DNA from: Sulfitobacter mediterraneus
Lineage (GTDB): Bacteria > Pseudomonadota > Alphaproteobacteria > Rhodobacterales > Rhodobacteraceae
Length of the DNA: 64,000 nt
Direction: 5' to 3'
Assembly: GCF_016801775.1 (NCBI RefSeq)
Contig: NZ_CP069004.1
Span: forward strand, 1,612,001-1,676,000
Below are positions 1 through 9,037 of the stretch, one piece after another. Below the pieces are notes generated by a model. That model saw only the letters and a list, made by a program, of their open reading frames with translations, searched no databases and was not told the DNA's origin. Each line of letters opens with the position of its first letter. Positions within the stretch are counted from its first letter, which is position 1. The translations under genes were made by a program, and so were the position numbers.

Positions 1-1046
1 TGGTTCCGGCGATGCACCGCCAGAGGGTAGACGCCATAACGCCGCCGGAGCCGCATACTGCCCAAGGTTCGCCCCACCATCCGGCAACCGGGTGTGATGA
101 GAACCTCGACTGTGGTGGTCTCGACCGCGGACAGCTGATCCACACGCTTCAGTTCCTTATTGGCCTGAAGGCTCAACAGTTCGGTCATCTGGGTGCGCAA
201 GACCACACGGTCCCCGACCTGAAGTGCGACCCCCTGAAGGTTGCGCCGCAAGGAGGTGTCGCCGCGCACAACATCGATCAGGCGCACGCCCTCGCGCTTG
301 AATAACTGCACGTCCAGCACTTCGCGGCCGATCAGGTTGCTTTCGGGCGGGATCACCGCCTCCGTGAAGAATTTCATCTTGGACCGGTCCGACAACATAT
401 TGGCCATGCTGTCGCGATCCGGCAGCAATTTGCGCCCGATGGTGGACATGTAGATCAAGCCCCAGGCACAGACGACAAGACCAATTGGCATGATCTCGAA
501 AATGCCAAACGGCTCCATCCCCTGCGCCCGCGCGACCCCGTCAACCAGCAGGTTGGTGGAGGTGCCAAGCAGCGTCAGAGAGCCGCCCATGATCGCCGCA
601 TAGCTCAGCGGAATCAAAAGTTTGGACGCCTTGGTGCCCAAGGTTTTGCTGAGCTGTACAACAACCGGGATCATCACCACCACCACCGGCGTGTTGTTCA
701 TGATCGCAGAGGCCCCCATCACCGACAGGATCACCCCCACCACCGCCAAACGCGGATTGCTGCGGGCGTATCGCTCGGCCAGACGGGTCAGGACATCCAA
801 AGCCCCGGTACGCACCAGCGCCCCCATGACGATGAACATCGCCGCAATGGTCCAGGGCGCCGGGTTGGACAGCACCGCCCGCGCGTCCTCATAGGGCAAG
901 ACCCCCATCGCCAGAAGGCTCGCGGCACCGGTCAGCGCGACGACCTCCGTCGGAAGGGTTTCACGCAGAAACAGGATAAACATGATCACCACAACCGCGA
1001 GCGTCAGAACGGCGCTGCCGGTTTGGGAAAGGCTAAAAAGCTGCAT
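1..1046 (-). CDS. SLC13-family permease with TrkA-C domains (partial)
   Basis: Inner-membrane anion or sodium-coupled permease of the SLC13/ArsB-like type. About 348 residues are visible; the C-terminus lies beyond the window edge. It opens with MQLFSLSQTG and has a hydrophobic segment at residues 14-30, then several more up to about residue 200, including an NNTPVVVVMIP stretch followed by a SLTLLGTSTNLLVDG stretch, both typical of this family. A soluble TrkA-C (RCK_C) module follows at about 225-298 and a second begins near 316, so the missing part should hold the second half of the membrane domain. The ATG at 1044-1046 is the first start after the ymdB stop; the ribosome site is weak. Substrate is unknown; such SLC13 proteins carry sulfate or dicarboxylates. 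Confidence 0.85.
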   Translation of the reverse strand, partial: MQLFSLSQTGSAVLTLAVVVIMFILFLRETLPTEVVALTGAASLLAMGVLPYEDARAVLSNPAPWTIAAMFIVMGALVRTGALDVLTRLAERYARSNPRLAVVGVILSVMGASAIMNNTPVVVVMIPVVVQLSKTLGTKASKLLIPLSYAAIMGGSLTLLGTSTNLLVDGVARAQGMEPFGIFEIMPIGLVVCAWGLIYMSTIGRKLLPDRDSMANMLSDRSKMKFFTEAVIPPESNLIGREVLDVQLFKREGVRLIDVVRGDTSLRRNLQGVALQVGDRVVLRTQMTELLSLQANKELKRVDQLSAVETTTVEVLITPGCRMVGRTLGSMRLRRRYGVYPLAVHRRN

Positions 1047-1111
1047 AGGTCAGGCCCATCCGCCAAAAAAGAGTGACGCCAAGTGTCGCCTGTCCGCGCA
1101 TCCGCCGCAAG

Positions 1112-1137
1112 GGCACCTTTGACGCAATCAAAGGTGC
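1112..1137. repeat. Perfect 10-bp inverted repeat in intergenic gap
   Basis: GCACCTTTGA and TCAAAGGTGC flank the 5-base spacer CGCAA. It sits in the 242-base gap between the ymdB-like gene and the SLC13 permease, followed by a second GC-rich hairpin (GCCGC-TGC-GCGGC) near 1158. No T-run follows on the minus strand, so it is not a plain terminator. It may be an extragenic palindromic repeat. Confidence 0.5.
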
Positions 1138-1222
1138 AAAGGGGGCCAGCCACCACCGCCGCTGCGCGGCGCTCCCGCCGGAGGTTTTCCGACCAGATAA
1201 AGCTGAGTGCCGCTTTTTTTCA

Positions 1223-1237
1223 TTTTGCCCTTAAACC
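1223..1237 (-). repeat. Dispersed intergenic motif, copy A
   Basis: Read on the minus strand this is GGTTTAAGGGCAAAA, a match to the core TTTAAGGGCCAAAA seen at three other intergenic places in the window (13448-13470, 16751-16775, 45009-45030). It lies just downstream of the ymdB-like gene. Function is unknown. Confidence 0.35.
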
Positions 1238-1288
1238 TCTGGGCTCCGGGGCAAAGCGCCGGGTGTTCTCCTCGCACATGGGGCGGAA

Positions 1289-2101
1289 TTAGGGGGCGCT
1301 GGTTTGCAACGAACCGCCATCGCGCACCGGAACGATGCGGGTGGCGCGGCCCGTGCGGTCGTCGGTTTCGATATAGACACCAGACAGCGTTGCCTCGGCA
1401 TTGGCCGGTGTGAACCGTTCCTTGGGCATGCCCGTGATAAACCGCCGCATGGGTTCGGTTTTCTCCATGCCGATCACCGAATGATAGTCGCCGCACATGC
1501 CGGCATCGGTCAAATAACCCGTGCCGCGCGGCAGGATCATCGCATCGGCTGTGGGCACATGGGTATGGGTGCCCACGACCAGCGAGGCACGTCCGTCACA
1601 CCAATGCCCCATGGCCATTTTCTCCGAGGTTGCCTCGCAGTGAATATCGACGATGATCGCTGAGGCCAGCCCGCCCAGTGGATGGGTTTTCAGCACAGTA
1701 TCCAGTGCCGAAAACGGATCATCAAAGGGCCGTTTCATAAACACCTGCCCCAATGCCTGTGTGACCAGCACCTTGCGCCCGTTCTTGGATGTAAACAGCC
1801 GTGCGCCTTTGCCCGGCGCGGATTTGGAAAAGTTCAGCGGCCGGATGATGCGCGGCTCTTGTTCGATAAAAGACAGCATGTCCTTTTGGTCAAACGCATG
1901 ATCGCCCAACGTCAGGCAATCCGCCCCCGCCTCAAGCAGCAGTTTGGCATGCGCGCCGGACAGCCCCATGCCGCCGGTTGCGTTTTCGCCGTTGACCACG
2001 ATGAAGTCGAGTTTCCACTCGGTCCGCAGACGGCCCAGATTTTCCGTGATGGCACGGCGCCCCGCGCGGCCCATCACATCGCCAAGAAAGAGTATTTTCA
2101 T
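1289..2101 (-). CDS. YmdB-like TIGR00282 family metallophosphoesterase
   Basis: A 270-residue cytoplasmic protein of the YmdB/TIGR00282 calcineurin-like phosphoesterase family; the B. subtilis relative hydrolyses 2',3'-cyclic nucleotides. Metal-site motifs are visible in order: KILFLGDVMGRAGR at the N-terminus, VVNGENATGG near residue 39, TLGDHAFD near 67, VDIHCEATSEK near 150 and GTHTHVPTAD near 178. Length matches the family. The ATG at 2101 gives the canonical MKILFLGD start; an upstream in-frame start would add 18 non-conserved residues. It lies 64 bases after the 5-formyl-THF cyclo-ligase gene on the same strand and probably belongs to the mgtE run. Confidence 0.9.
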   Translation of the reverse strand: MKILFLGDVMGRAGRRAITENLGRLRTEWKLDFIVVNGENATGGMGLSGAHAKLLLEAGADCLTLGDHAFDQKDMLSFIEQEPRIIRPLNFSKSAPGKGARLFTSKNGRKVLVTQALGQVFMKRPFDDPFSALDTVLKTHPLGGLASAIIVDIHCEATSEKMAMGHWCDGRASLVVGTHTHVPTADAMILPRGTGYLTDAGMCGDYHSVIGMEKTEPMRRFITGMPKERFTPANAEATLSGVYIETDDRTGRATRIVPVRDGGSLQTSAP

Positions 2102-2165
2102 GGCATCAACCGGTACGCGGACACGGGCCGAACAGCAAGTCAAACCTGAGGGCAAAACCCGTGGT

Positions 2166-2735
2166 TCAACCGCCGCGCGGAATATCGATGATGCCCTGTT
2201 CGGTCACTATCAGATCGAGCGGCTGGTCCGTCGGCTCTAGCGGGACATCTGCGTCTTCCTGCCCGGCAAAGGCAAAGCCGATGGCCATGGTTGGCCGTTT
2301 GGCCCGCAGCATTTCCAGTGTCCGGTCGTAGAAGCCGCCGCCGTAGCCCAGCCGGCCGCCATTCCTGTTGAACGCCAGGAGCGGCACAATCAGGATCTCA
2401 GGTTCAAAGAATTCCGGATCGGCGGGGATCATCGCGCCAAAGGCACCGCTGACCATCTGCGTGTCCGGGGTCCAGGCCGCGAATTTGAGCGGTGTTGCCG
2501 CCGCCTCAATCACCGGAACGCCCACGGGGCCATGGGCGCAAGCCTCTGCCATAGCCGGGGTCGGGTCAATCTCGGTGCGGATTGGCATGAAGCCGGACAA
2601 AGGCACGCCGCGATAGCCTGCCAGAACCTCGCTCAGATAGCCCGCCTGCGCCGCATTCGCGTTTTCAAACAACGGCTTGCGACGGGCGAAAGCCGCCTTG
2701 CGGGCCGCGTCCTTGATCGCTGCAAGATCGGTCAT
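2166..2735 (-). CDS. 5-formyltetrahydrofolate cyclo-ligase
   Basis: ATP-dependent conversion of 5-formyl-THF to 5,10-methenyl-THF in folate one-carbon metabolism. 189 residues, normal for the family. The N-terminal AARKAAFARRK basic helix, the FMPIRTEIDPTP segment and the C-terminal nucleotide/substrate signature GRLGYGGGFYDRTLE (about residues 128-142) are all present. The start ATG overlaps the mgtE stop by four bases (ATGA), which indicates translational coupling. Often annotated fthC or ygfA; bacterial usage varies, so no symbol is given. Confidence 0.93.
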   Translation of the reverse strand: MTDLAAIKDAARKAAFARRKPLFENANAAQAGYLSEVLAGYRGVPLSGFMPIRTEIDPTPAMAEACAHGPVGVPVIEAAATPLKFAAWTPDTQMVSGAFGAMIPADPEFFEPEILIVPLLAFNRNGGRLGYGGGFYDRTLEMLRAKRPTMAIGFAFAGQEDADVPLEPTDQPLDLIVTEQGIIDIPRGG

Positions 2736-4135
2736 AGCAGCACCGCCGCCGCGAGGCCGAGAAAGGCGAAGAAACCGACGACATCTGTCACCGTGGTCAC
2801 AAAGGCGCCCGAAGCCAGCGCCGGATCCACGCCGATGCGCTCAAGCAAGATCGGGATACCGGTGCCTGCCAATCCAGCCACCACCATATTGATCACCATC
2901 GCCACCGCGATCACATAGCCCAGTGCAGGCGAGCCGAACCAGATAATCCCCACAACGCCCATAATCAGCGCAAAGATCAACCCGTTCACCAGCCCCACCA
3001 GACATTCGCGCCGGATCACCCGCCAGACGTTGGAGCCGGTCAAATCCTTGGTGGCAATGGCCCGCACGGCCACAGTCAGACTTTGGGTGCCGGCATTACC
3101 GCCCATGGAGGCCACGATGGGCATCAACACCGCCAGCGCCACGATCTGTGCAATGGCCGCCTCGAACTGGGAAATCACCATGGAGGCTGCAATCGCCGTC
3201 ACAAGGTTCACCGCAAGCCAAGGCAGACGTTGCTTGGTGGTCTCTACCACGCGGTCGGACAGCGACCCCTCGCCCACGCCGGCCAGACGCAGGATGTCTT
3301 CCTCGTGTTCTTCATCCAATACCGCCATGGCGTCATCAATGGTGATCACACCAATCAGCCGCCCCTCGTCATCGACCACCGGCGCCGAGATGAGGTGATA
3401 CTGGTTAAACGCATAGGCCACGTCGCCCTCATCGCGCATCGCGGGGATGATCTGAAAGGTCTCTTCAAGGATGTCGCGCAAGGGCGTTGCGCGTTTCGAC
3501 CGCATCAGCTTGCCCAGCGTTACATTGCCAACCGGATGCAACCGCGGATCGACCATCACGATGTGATAAAACTGATCCGGCAGATCTTCTTCTGCCGTGT
3601 TGCGCAGGTGGTCAATTGCCTGCCCGACGGTCCAGTGTTCGGGGGCCATGACCACCTCGCGCTGCATCAAGCGGCCAGCGGAATATTCAGGCCAGTTCAG
3701 CGCCTGTTCTACCGCAACCCTATCGGCGTCTTCGAGCACCTCAAGGATCGCCTCTTGCTGATCATCCTCAAGGTCTTCGATCAGGTCGACAACATCGTCG
3801 CTGTCCATATCCCGCACGGCCTGGCTCAGCACTTGCGGGGTCAGAACGGCGATCACTTCCTCACGGATAGATTCGTCCAGTTCCGACAGGATCTCGCCGT
3901 CAAATTCACGATCATAAAGCCGGACAAGGCGGCTCCGGTCGAAAGCATTGATCTGTTCGAGAAGGTCAGCAATATCCGCCGCATGAAGCGGTTCCATCAG
4001 TTCGGTCAGCTTTTCGCGGTCGTCGATATCCACCGCATAGAGCACCGAAGCGACGGTTTTCGGCTCCAGCTTGTAAGCCTGACGCTCCGCATCCTCGCCA
4101 GTGGCCAGTTCCAGGTCTTCGATCTGTTCCGACAT
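2732..4135 (-). CDS. mgtE: Magnesium transporter MgtE
   Basis: Mg2+ channel/transporter of the inner membrane, 467 residues. Layout is standard: a cytoplasmic MgtE_N superhelical domain (about 45-148), a CBS pair acting as Mg2+ sensor (about 155-275), a linker helix, and a five-helix membrane domain (about 300-467) with the signature PIVASMGGNAGTQS at 339-352 and the pore aspartate in TTVTDV at 451. The ATG at 4135 (MSEQIEDLEL) was chosen because the longer open frame runs across the divergent guanine deaminase promoter and has no conserved content. First gene of a minus-strand run with the cyclo-ligase. No Mg2+ riboswitch was recognised in the short 111-base upstream gap. Confidence 0.95.
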   Translation of the reverse strand: MSEQIEDLELATGEDAERQAYKLEPKTVASVLYAVDIDDREKLTELMEPLHAADIADLLEQINAFDRSRLVRLYDREFDGEILSELDESIREEVIAVLTPQVLSQAVRDMDSDDVVDLIEDLEDDQQEAILEVLEDADRVAVEQALNWPEYSAGRLMQREVVMAPEHWTVGQAIDHLRNTAEEDLPDQFYHIVMVDPRLHPVGNVTLGKLMRSKRATPLRDILEETFQIIPAMRDEGDVAYAFNQYHLISAPVVDDEGRLIGVITIDDAMAVLDEEHEEDILRLAGVGEGSLSDRVVETTKQRLPWLAVNLVTAIAASMVISQFEAAIAQIVALAVLMPIVASMGGNAGTQSLTVAVRAIATKDLTGSNVWRVIRRECLVGLVNGLIFALIMGVVGIIWFGSPALGYVIAVAMVINMVVAGLAGTGIPILLERIGVDPALASGAFVTTVTDVVGFFAFLGLAAAVLL

Positions 4136-4246
4136 AGCGTGGTCCTCCGTTTGAGGGCGACCATAGGCAAGCGTATGGGGGGTTTCAATGCCACTTGAGA
4201 CGGCTTTGCGATTGTCCCCGACCTCTGCGGGGCTTAGGGTTGGAGC

Positions 4247-5542
4247 ATGACAAAGCAGACCCTCATTCTTGGCCCCGTGCTCCGCTATACGGGTGATCCA
4301 CTGCGTGGCCCCTGGCAGGATGCCGTAAGCGTTGACAGCGCGGGCGGGGTTTTGATCAAGGATGGATGGATCATTGAGGTCGGCTCTGGCGCGGCACTGC
4401 AAGAGGCGCATCCGCAGGCCGATCTTCACCACTATAACAGCGATCATCTGATTGCGCCGGGGTTTGTCGATGCGCATGTGCATTACCCGCAGACCGCGAT
4501 CATCGCCTCATGGGGTAAGCGGCTGATTGATTGGCTGAATTCCTACACATTTCCTGAGGAAATGCGCCTGTCGGATCCTGAATATGCCCATCAGATCGCC
4601 GGGCGTTATCTGGATCTGACGCTGGCCCATGGCACCACCACGGCGGCGTCCTATTGCACCATTCACCCCCATTCTGCCGATGCCTTGTTTGAGGCGGCAG
4701 CGGCGCGCGGGCAACGGATTGTTGCCGGGAAAACCTGTATGGATCGCAACGCGCCCGACGGCCTGCGCGACACGGCGCAGTCGGCATATGATGACAGCAA
4801 AGCCTTGATCGACAAGTGGCATGGCACGGGCCGCGCCGGATATGCCATCACGCCGCGGTTTTCGCCCACATCCACGCCCGATCAACTGGCCGCGTTGGGG
4901 GCTTTGTGGGCGGAGTATCCGGACTGTCTGATGCAGACCCATTTGAGCGAACAGACAGATGAGATCGCTTGGGTGAAAGAGCTTTTCCCGCAGGCCCGCG
5001 ATTATCTTGATACCTATGAAGCCCATGGATTGTTGGGGGAACGCGGGCTTTATGGCCATGCGATCCATCTGGAGCCGCGGGAGATTGACCGCCTCAAGGA
5101 CTGCGGTGCGGCACTGGTGCACTGCCCTACGTCGAATACGTTTATCGGCTCGGGCCTGTTTGACATGGCCGGATTGACGGCGCGCGGCATTCCGGTTGGC
5201 CTTGCCACGGACACCGGCGGCGGATCGTCATTTTCGATGCTGCGCACCATGGCGGCGGCTTACGAAGTGGGCCAATTGCGCGGCACGCCCCTGCATGCGG
5301 CACAGTTGATCTGGTTGGCCACCGCCGGTTCGGCCCGCAGTCTGCATATCGGCGACAAGATCGGCAGCCTGACCAAGGGGATGGAGGCTGATTTGACGGT
5401 TCTCAACCTCAGTTCGACCCCTGCCATTGCACAGCGCGCAGATCAGGCCAGCGATATTTGGGAAAGCCTCTTTGCCACCATCATGATGGGCGATGATCGC
5501 GCGATTGCGGATGTCTGGATCAACGGGCAGAAACGCCCCTAA
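4247..5542 (+). CDS. guaD: Guanine deaminase
   Basis: Hydrolytic deamination of guanine to xanthine in purine salvage/catabolism; amidohydrolase superfamily, cytoplasmic, 431 residues. The zinc site is intact: HVH at 77-79 inside GFVDAHVHYPQT, H232 in QTHLSEQTDE with general acid E235, H271/H274 in GHAIHL, and D322 in ATDTGGGSS. The TPRFSPTSTP loop (202-211) is typical of GuaD. Start ATG at 4247. It is divergent from mgtE and convergent with the CAP-protein/8-oxoguanine deaminase pair, so two purine deaminases sit in one 3-kb stretch. Confidence 0.93.
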   Translation: MTKQTLILGPVLRYTGDPLRGPWQDAVSVDSAGGVLIKDGWIIEVGSGAALQEAHPQADLHHYNSDHLIAPGFVDAHVHYPQTAIIASWGKRLIDWLNSYTFPEEMRLSDPEYAHQIAGRYLDLTLAHGTTTAASYCTIHPHSADALFEAAAARGQRIVAGKTCMDRNAPDGLRDTAQSAYDDSKALIDKWHGTGRAGYAITPRFSPTSTPDQLAALGALWAEYPDCLMQTHLSEQTDEIAWVKELFPQARDYLDTYEAHGLLGERGLYGHAIHLEPREIDRLKDCGAALVHCPTSNTFIGSGLFDMAGLTARGIPVGLATDTGGGSSFSMLRTMAAAYEVGQLRGTPLHAAQLIWLATAGSARSLHIGDKIGSLTKGMEADLTVLNLSSTPAIAQRADQASDIWESLFATIMMGDDRAIADVWINGQKRP

Positions 5543-5552
5543 GGTCAAAGCG

Positions 5553-5972
5553 CTAACAAGGTGCGGCCAAAACCATCACCCATAGGTGCCCCGGCCCCCG
5601 TGCCACGCCGATCTCGCGCAACTCTGGCCGGATCATATTGGCAAGATGGCCCGGGCTTTCTGCCCAATCCTGCATCACCTGGTTCAGGCTGCGTTGCCCT
5701 TTGGCGATGTTTTCGGCCACCAGACACCATTGGTAGCCTTGCGCCGTGACACGTTGTCCAACCGTTGAACCATCTCGGCCTTCATGGGCAAAATATTTCC
5801 GCTGTGCCATATCAATAGCATGCAACAAGGCCGCATTCTCCAAAGAAAGTGCGTAGGTCATTGGTGCGTGGCCCTGCGCAATGCGCAGCTCATTGACCGG
5901 GCGCAGAACCGCCGGGTCGGCCAGGGCCGGCATCCCAATAGCCATCGCAAGCACCATCAATAGTGATCTCAT
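5553..5972 (-). CDS. Secreted CAP-domain (SCP/PR1-like) protein
   Basis: 139 residues with a Sec signal peptide (MRSLLMVLAMAIGMPALA) and a compact bacterial CAP domain: LRPVNELRIAQGHAPM, the HAIDMAQRKYFAHEGRDGSTVGQRV stretch carrying the conserved histidine, and a C-terminal WAESPGHLANMI segment. These proteins are exported; molecular role is not established for bacterial members. Its ATG overlaps the stop of the upstream 8-oxoguanine deaminase by four bases, which is an odd pairing of a secreted protein with a cytosolic deaminase. Only ten bases separate it from the convergent guaD. Confidence 0.85.
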   Translation of the reverse strand: MRSLLMVLAMAIGMPALADPAVLRPVNELRIAQGHAPMTYALSLENAALLHAIDMAQRKYFAHEGRDGSTVGQRVTAQGYQWCLVAENIAKGQRSLNQVMQDWAESPGHLANMIRPELREIGVARGPGHLWVMVLAAPC

Positions 5973-7309
5973 ACTGCCTCCGCCAATTCACGTGCCATTC
6001 TGTTGTGACGTGAAATGGTTGCCTCAAGGTTAATGGTTTGCACATGCCCGTCCCGCACAATCTGCCGGCCTTCGACAAAAAGGTCACGCACCGTGGTCGG
6101 CCCCGCCAGCAACAGTGCGGCCGGATCCCAACTGCCAGCACTGGCCAGCCCCTGCACATCCCAGACCGCGATATCGGCGCGTTTGCCAATCTCCAGCCGT
6201 CCGCAATCAGGCCGCCCCAGAATATCAGCGCCGCCGCGCGTGGCGATCTCAAGCGCCTCGCGCGCGCTCATGGCATCTGCACCCTGCGCCACCCGTTGCA
6301 GCAGCATCGCCGTCCGCGCCTCTGCCACCAGATTGCCCGCATCATTGCTGGCCGATCCATCGACCCCCAAGCCAACCGGCACCCCTGCATCGCGCAGCGC
6401 CCGCACCGGCGCGATGCCAGATCCGAGCCGGCAATTGGAACAGGGACAATGGGCGATCCCCGTGCCCGTTTGGGCAAAAAGCGCAATTTCAGCGGTGTCC
6501 AGTTTCACGCAATGGGCGTGCCAAACGTCACGGCCAACCCAGCCCAGATCTTGCACGTATTCTCCGGGGCGACAGCCGAACTGTTCCAGGGAATAGGCAA
6601 TATCTTCTTCGTTTTCAGCCAGATGGGTGTGCATCATCACACCTTTGTCACGCGCGAGAACCGCGGTGTTGCGCATCAGATCGCGGCTGACGGAGAACGG
6701 CGAACAGGGTGCCAGCGCCACCCGACACATGGAGCCCTCCGCAGGGTCGTGGAAGGCATCGACCAACCGAACACAATCGTCGAGAATGGAATCCTCGTCC
6801 TCAACCAGTGCATCAGGTGGCAAACCACCATCACTTTCCCCGATACTCATCGAGCCGCGCGTGGGCTGGAACCGCAGGCCAAGCTCTGCCGCAGCATGGA
6901 TCGTGTCCTCTAGCCGAACACCGTTGGGATAGAGATAAAGATGATCAGAACTCAGCGTGCATCCCGACAGCGCCAGTTCCGCCAACCCGATCTGCGCCGA
7001 AGCAAACATATGATCCGGCGTCATCCGCGACCAGATTGGATAAAGCGTCTGAAGCCAGCCAAATAGCAGCGCGTCCTGCCCCCCCGGCACAGCGCGGGTC
7101 AGGTTCTGGTATAAATGGTGATGGGTGTTCACCAGCCCCGGAGTGACCACACAGCCCGAGACATCCACCACCTCCGCCCCGCCGGAAAGGCCCTGCCCGA
7201 TCTCGGTGATCACACCGCCCTTGAGCCGGATATCGGCTGAGGACAACTCGCGCCGCGCGTCATCCATCGTCAGGATCGTTAGGGCATTTTTCAAAAGGAT
7301 TTCGGACAT
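5969..7309 (-). CDS. 8-oxoguanine deaminase (amidohydrolase)
   Basis: Amidohydrolase of the Trz/AtzB-SsnA branch, 446 residues, best matched to 8-oxoguanine deaminases that convert 8-oxoguanine to urate. Metal ligands: H63 and H65 in NTHHHLYQNLTR, a histidine plus Glu in MHTHLAENEED, HCVK in VWHAHCVKLD, and Asp in GVDGSASND. The ENLTR-like loop (here QNLTR) after the HxH is characteristic of this branch. Family knowledge: members near guanine deaminase act on oxidised guanine. The gene overlaps the CAP gene by ATGA. Substrate assignment is by family and context, not by unique residues. Confidence 0.82.
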   Translation of the reverse strand: MSEILLKNALTILTMDDARRELSSADIRLKGGVITEIGQGLSGGAEVVDVSGCVVTPGLVNTHHHLYQNLTRAVPGGQDALLFGWLQTLYPIWSRMTPDHMFASAQIGLAELALSGCTLSSDHLYLYPNGVRLEDTIHAAAELGLRFQPTRGSMSIGESDGGLPPDALVEDEDSILDDCVRLVDAFHDPAEGSMCRVALAPCSPFSVSRDLMRNTAVLARDKGVMMHTHLAENEEDIAYSLEQFGCRPGEYVQDLGWVGRDVWHAHCVKLDTAEIALFAQTGTGIAHCPCSNCRLGSGIAPVRALRDAGVPVGLGVDGSASNDAGNLVAEARTAMLLQRVAQGADAMSAREALEIATRGGADILGRPDCGRLEIGKRADIAVWDVQGLASAGSWDPAALLLAGPTTVRDLFVEGRQIVRDGHVQTINLEATISRHNRMARELAEAV

Positions 7310-7417
7310 GGCTCACCCGTCTTTCGGCAAACCTGTCTCAGATCATGTGCGCATCGGGTGGAAAACAGGCTGAAGAACCGGATGCAGGGGGAACCTAGCC
7401 TGCAGTTGACCGCTTGG

Positions 7418-8218
7418 TCAATAATCTTTCAGGATGGCCAAAGCCTCGGCATGGATTTCGGCATTCGCCGCGGCAATCGCGCGGCCACCATCATGGGCTG
7501 GTCCGCCTTGCCAATCCGTGACGACCCCGCCAGCCGCCTGCACCACGGCAATCGGCGCCTGAATGTCATAAGAGTTCAGCCCTGCCTCGATCACCAGATC
7601 CACCTGCCCCGCCGCCAAAAGCGCATAGGCGTAACAGTCCATCCCATAGCGCGTCAGCCGGGCCTGCGCCGCGACTGCGTGAAATCCGGCTTGATCTGCC
7701 GCCGAACCAACCTCGGGGAAAGTCGTAAAGACCACCGCCTCGGACAGAGGTTTCGGCGCGCGCGTCTGCATCGGTCCCATCCCATGCGGGCCGGCAAAGA
7801 CCGCCCCGTCCGGCGCACCTTCAAAGCGCTCTCCAATATAGGGCTGGTCGATGATGCCAAAAAACGGCCCCTGCCCATCCGACACGGCGATCAATACGCC
7901 CCATGTGGGCGTGCCGCTGACAAAACCACGGGTGCCGTCAATCGGGTCCAACACCCAAGTCAGGCCAGATGTCCCTTGGGATGCCCCGTATTCCTCGCCC
8001 AGAATACCATCGCCGGGGCGTTCGCGCGCCAAAATATCGCGCATCGCACGCTCTGCGGCGCGGTCCGCTTCGGTCACGGGGTCATAGCCGCCATGAAGCT
8101 TGTTGTCGGCGGTCAATGCAGCATTGCGGAAATACGGCAATATTACCGCGCGTGCTGCATCTGCCATCAGATGCGCCACGCGGCGAATGTCACTGTCAAA
8201 ATCTGTGGATCTGGTCAT
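7418..8218 (-). CDS. hisN: Histidinol-phosphatase, inositol monophosphatase family
   Basis: Mg2+-dependent phosphatase of the IMPase fold, 266 residues, placed in the HisN branch that removes phosphate from histidinol-phosphate in histidine synthesis. Motifs: EADRAAE near 50, GEEYG at 74-78, and the metal-binding DPIDGTRGF at 91-99, then YDIQAPIAVVQAAGG near 218 supplying the last metal aspartate. Start ATG at 8218. It follows the XRE regulator gene by 54 bases on the same strand. A generic inositol-phosphatase role cannot be excluded. Confidence 0.85.
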   Translation of the reverse strand: MTRSTDFDSDIRRVAHLMADAARAVILPYFRNAALTADNKLHGGYDPVTEADRAAERAMRDILARERPGDGILGEEYGASQGTSGLTWVLDPIDGTRGFVSGTPTWGVLIAVSDGQGPFFGIIDQPYIGERFEGAPDGAVFAGPHGMGPMQTRAPKPLSEAVVFTTFPEVGSAADQAGFHAVAAQARLTRYGMDCYAYALLAAGQVDLVIEAGLNSYDIQAPIAVVQAAGGVVTDWQGGPAHDGGRAIAAANAEIHAEALAILKDY

Positions 8219-8272
8219 GGCACCGGCCTGCCACCTCAGGCGAGGCGATGCAAGCCAATGTCATCAATGCTT

Positions 8273-8644
8273 TCAGGCAACGTCACTGAGAACGCGGGCC
8301 AATTCGAACAAACGGCGGCGTTGATCTTCGGGGATCGCATAATACGACCGGATCAGATCCATTGCTTCTTTGTCGCCCATCACGTCGATCGGCACCTTGC
8401 CAGAGGTCGTCACCTCGGCACCTTCACCTTCCATACCTTCAAAGAAGAACGCAACGTTCACTTCGAGGGCGTCAGCGATATCCCAAAGCCGGGAGGCGCT
8501 GACCCGGTTTGCACCGGTTTCATATTTCTGGATCTGCTGGAACTTGATACCCACCAGTTCGGCAAGCTTTTGTTGGGTCATCCCGGTGAGCCATCTGCGT
8601 TGACGGATCCGCTTGCCTACGTGCAAGTCTACTTTATGAGCCAT
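8273..8644 (-). CDS. XRE-family helix-turn-helix regulator
   Basis: 123-residue Cro/CI-type DNA-binding protein. The HTH_3 domain spans about 8-63: VGKRIRQRRWLTGMTQQKLA, then LVGIKFQQIQKYETGANRVS for helices 2-3, then LWDIADALEV. The C-terminal 60 residues (EAMDLIRSYYAIPEDQRRRLFELA) form a short helical tail seen in a group of alphaproteobacterial regulators. The start at 8644 (MAHKVDLHVG) is preferred over an upstream ATG three codons earlier. The downstream gene is hisN. Target genes are unknown. Confidence 0.88.
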   Translation of the reverse strand: MAHKVDLHVGKRIRQRRWLTGMTQQKLAELVGIKFQQIQKYETGANRVSASRLWDIADALEVNVAFFFEGMEGEGAEVTTSGKVPIDVMGDKEAMDLIRSYYAIPEDQRRRLFELARVLSDVA

Positions 8645-9037
8645 CGTGTACACTCCCCTTCGGCTAAAATGTGCAGTTCGACCATTTTCATGTTCCCCTT
8701 CCGCAACGAAGGAGCGCCGACTGTTGAATAAGTCTACAAAACTTAATGGTTGCGAGCAAAACCTTTCGACGCCGTTTTGGCAATAAGTCCGGTCCAGAGG
8801 CGCGATCGGATGATTAACGGATGACTCTCCCTATGCTTGCAGATCAGGAAACTCCAAACATCACGACCGCTCAACATGGGTGAAGAAATCTCTGCAAAAC
8901 ATTGAAAAACAATGAAGCTTATGGATGCGGGAAATATTCGATTCCACTAAAAGTTGAATAATTGTCTCGCAAAAAAATTCTGCCCTGCGCGATTTTATCG
9001 CAACGCACAAATTTTAGGCATTCAGCAAAGACCGGCG
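8645..9037. other. Gene-poor intergenic gap
   Basis: This 393-base gap is more AT-rich than its surroundings. It must hold the minus-strand promoter of the XRE gene at its left end and the 3' region of the LysR gene at its right end. A small hairpin (CCTTC-CGCAAC-GAAGG) lies near 8700. No coding frame with a ribosome site, no tRNA and no clear terminator were found. Confidence 0.5.

Noticed and set aside
1128..1496. 122-codon frame on the minus strand over the ymdB end and the gap
   Set aside because: It overlaps the YmdB-like gene in another frame and continues into a repeat-bearing gap; the tail is a translated repeat.
4136..4246. Possible Mg2+ riboswitch upstream of mgtE
   Set aside because: The gap is only 111 bases and shared with the guaD promoter; no riboswitch core was recognised.
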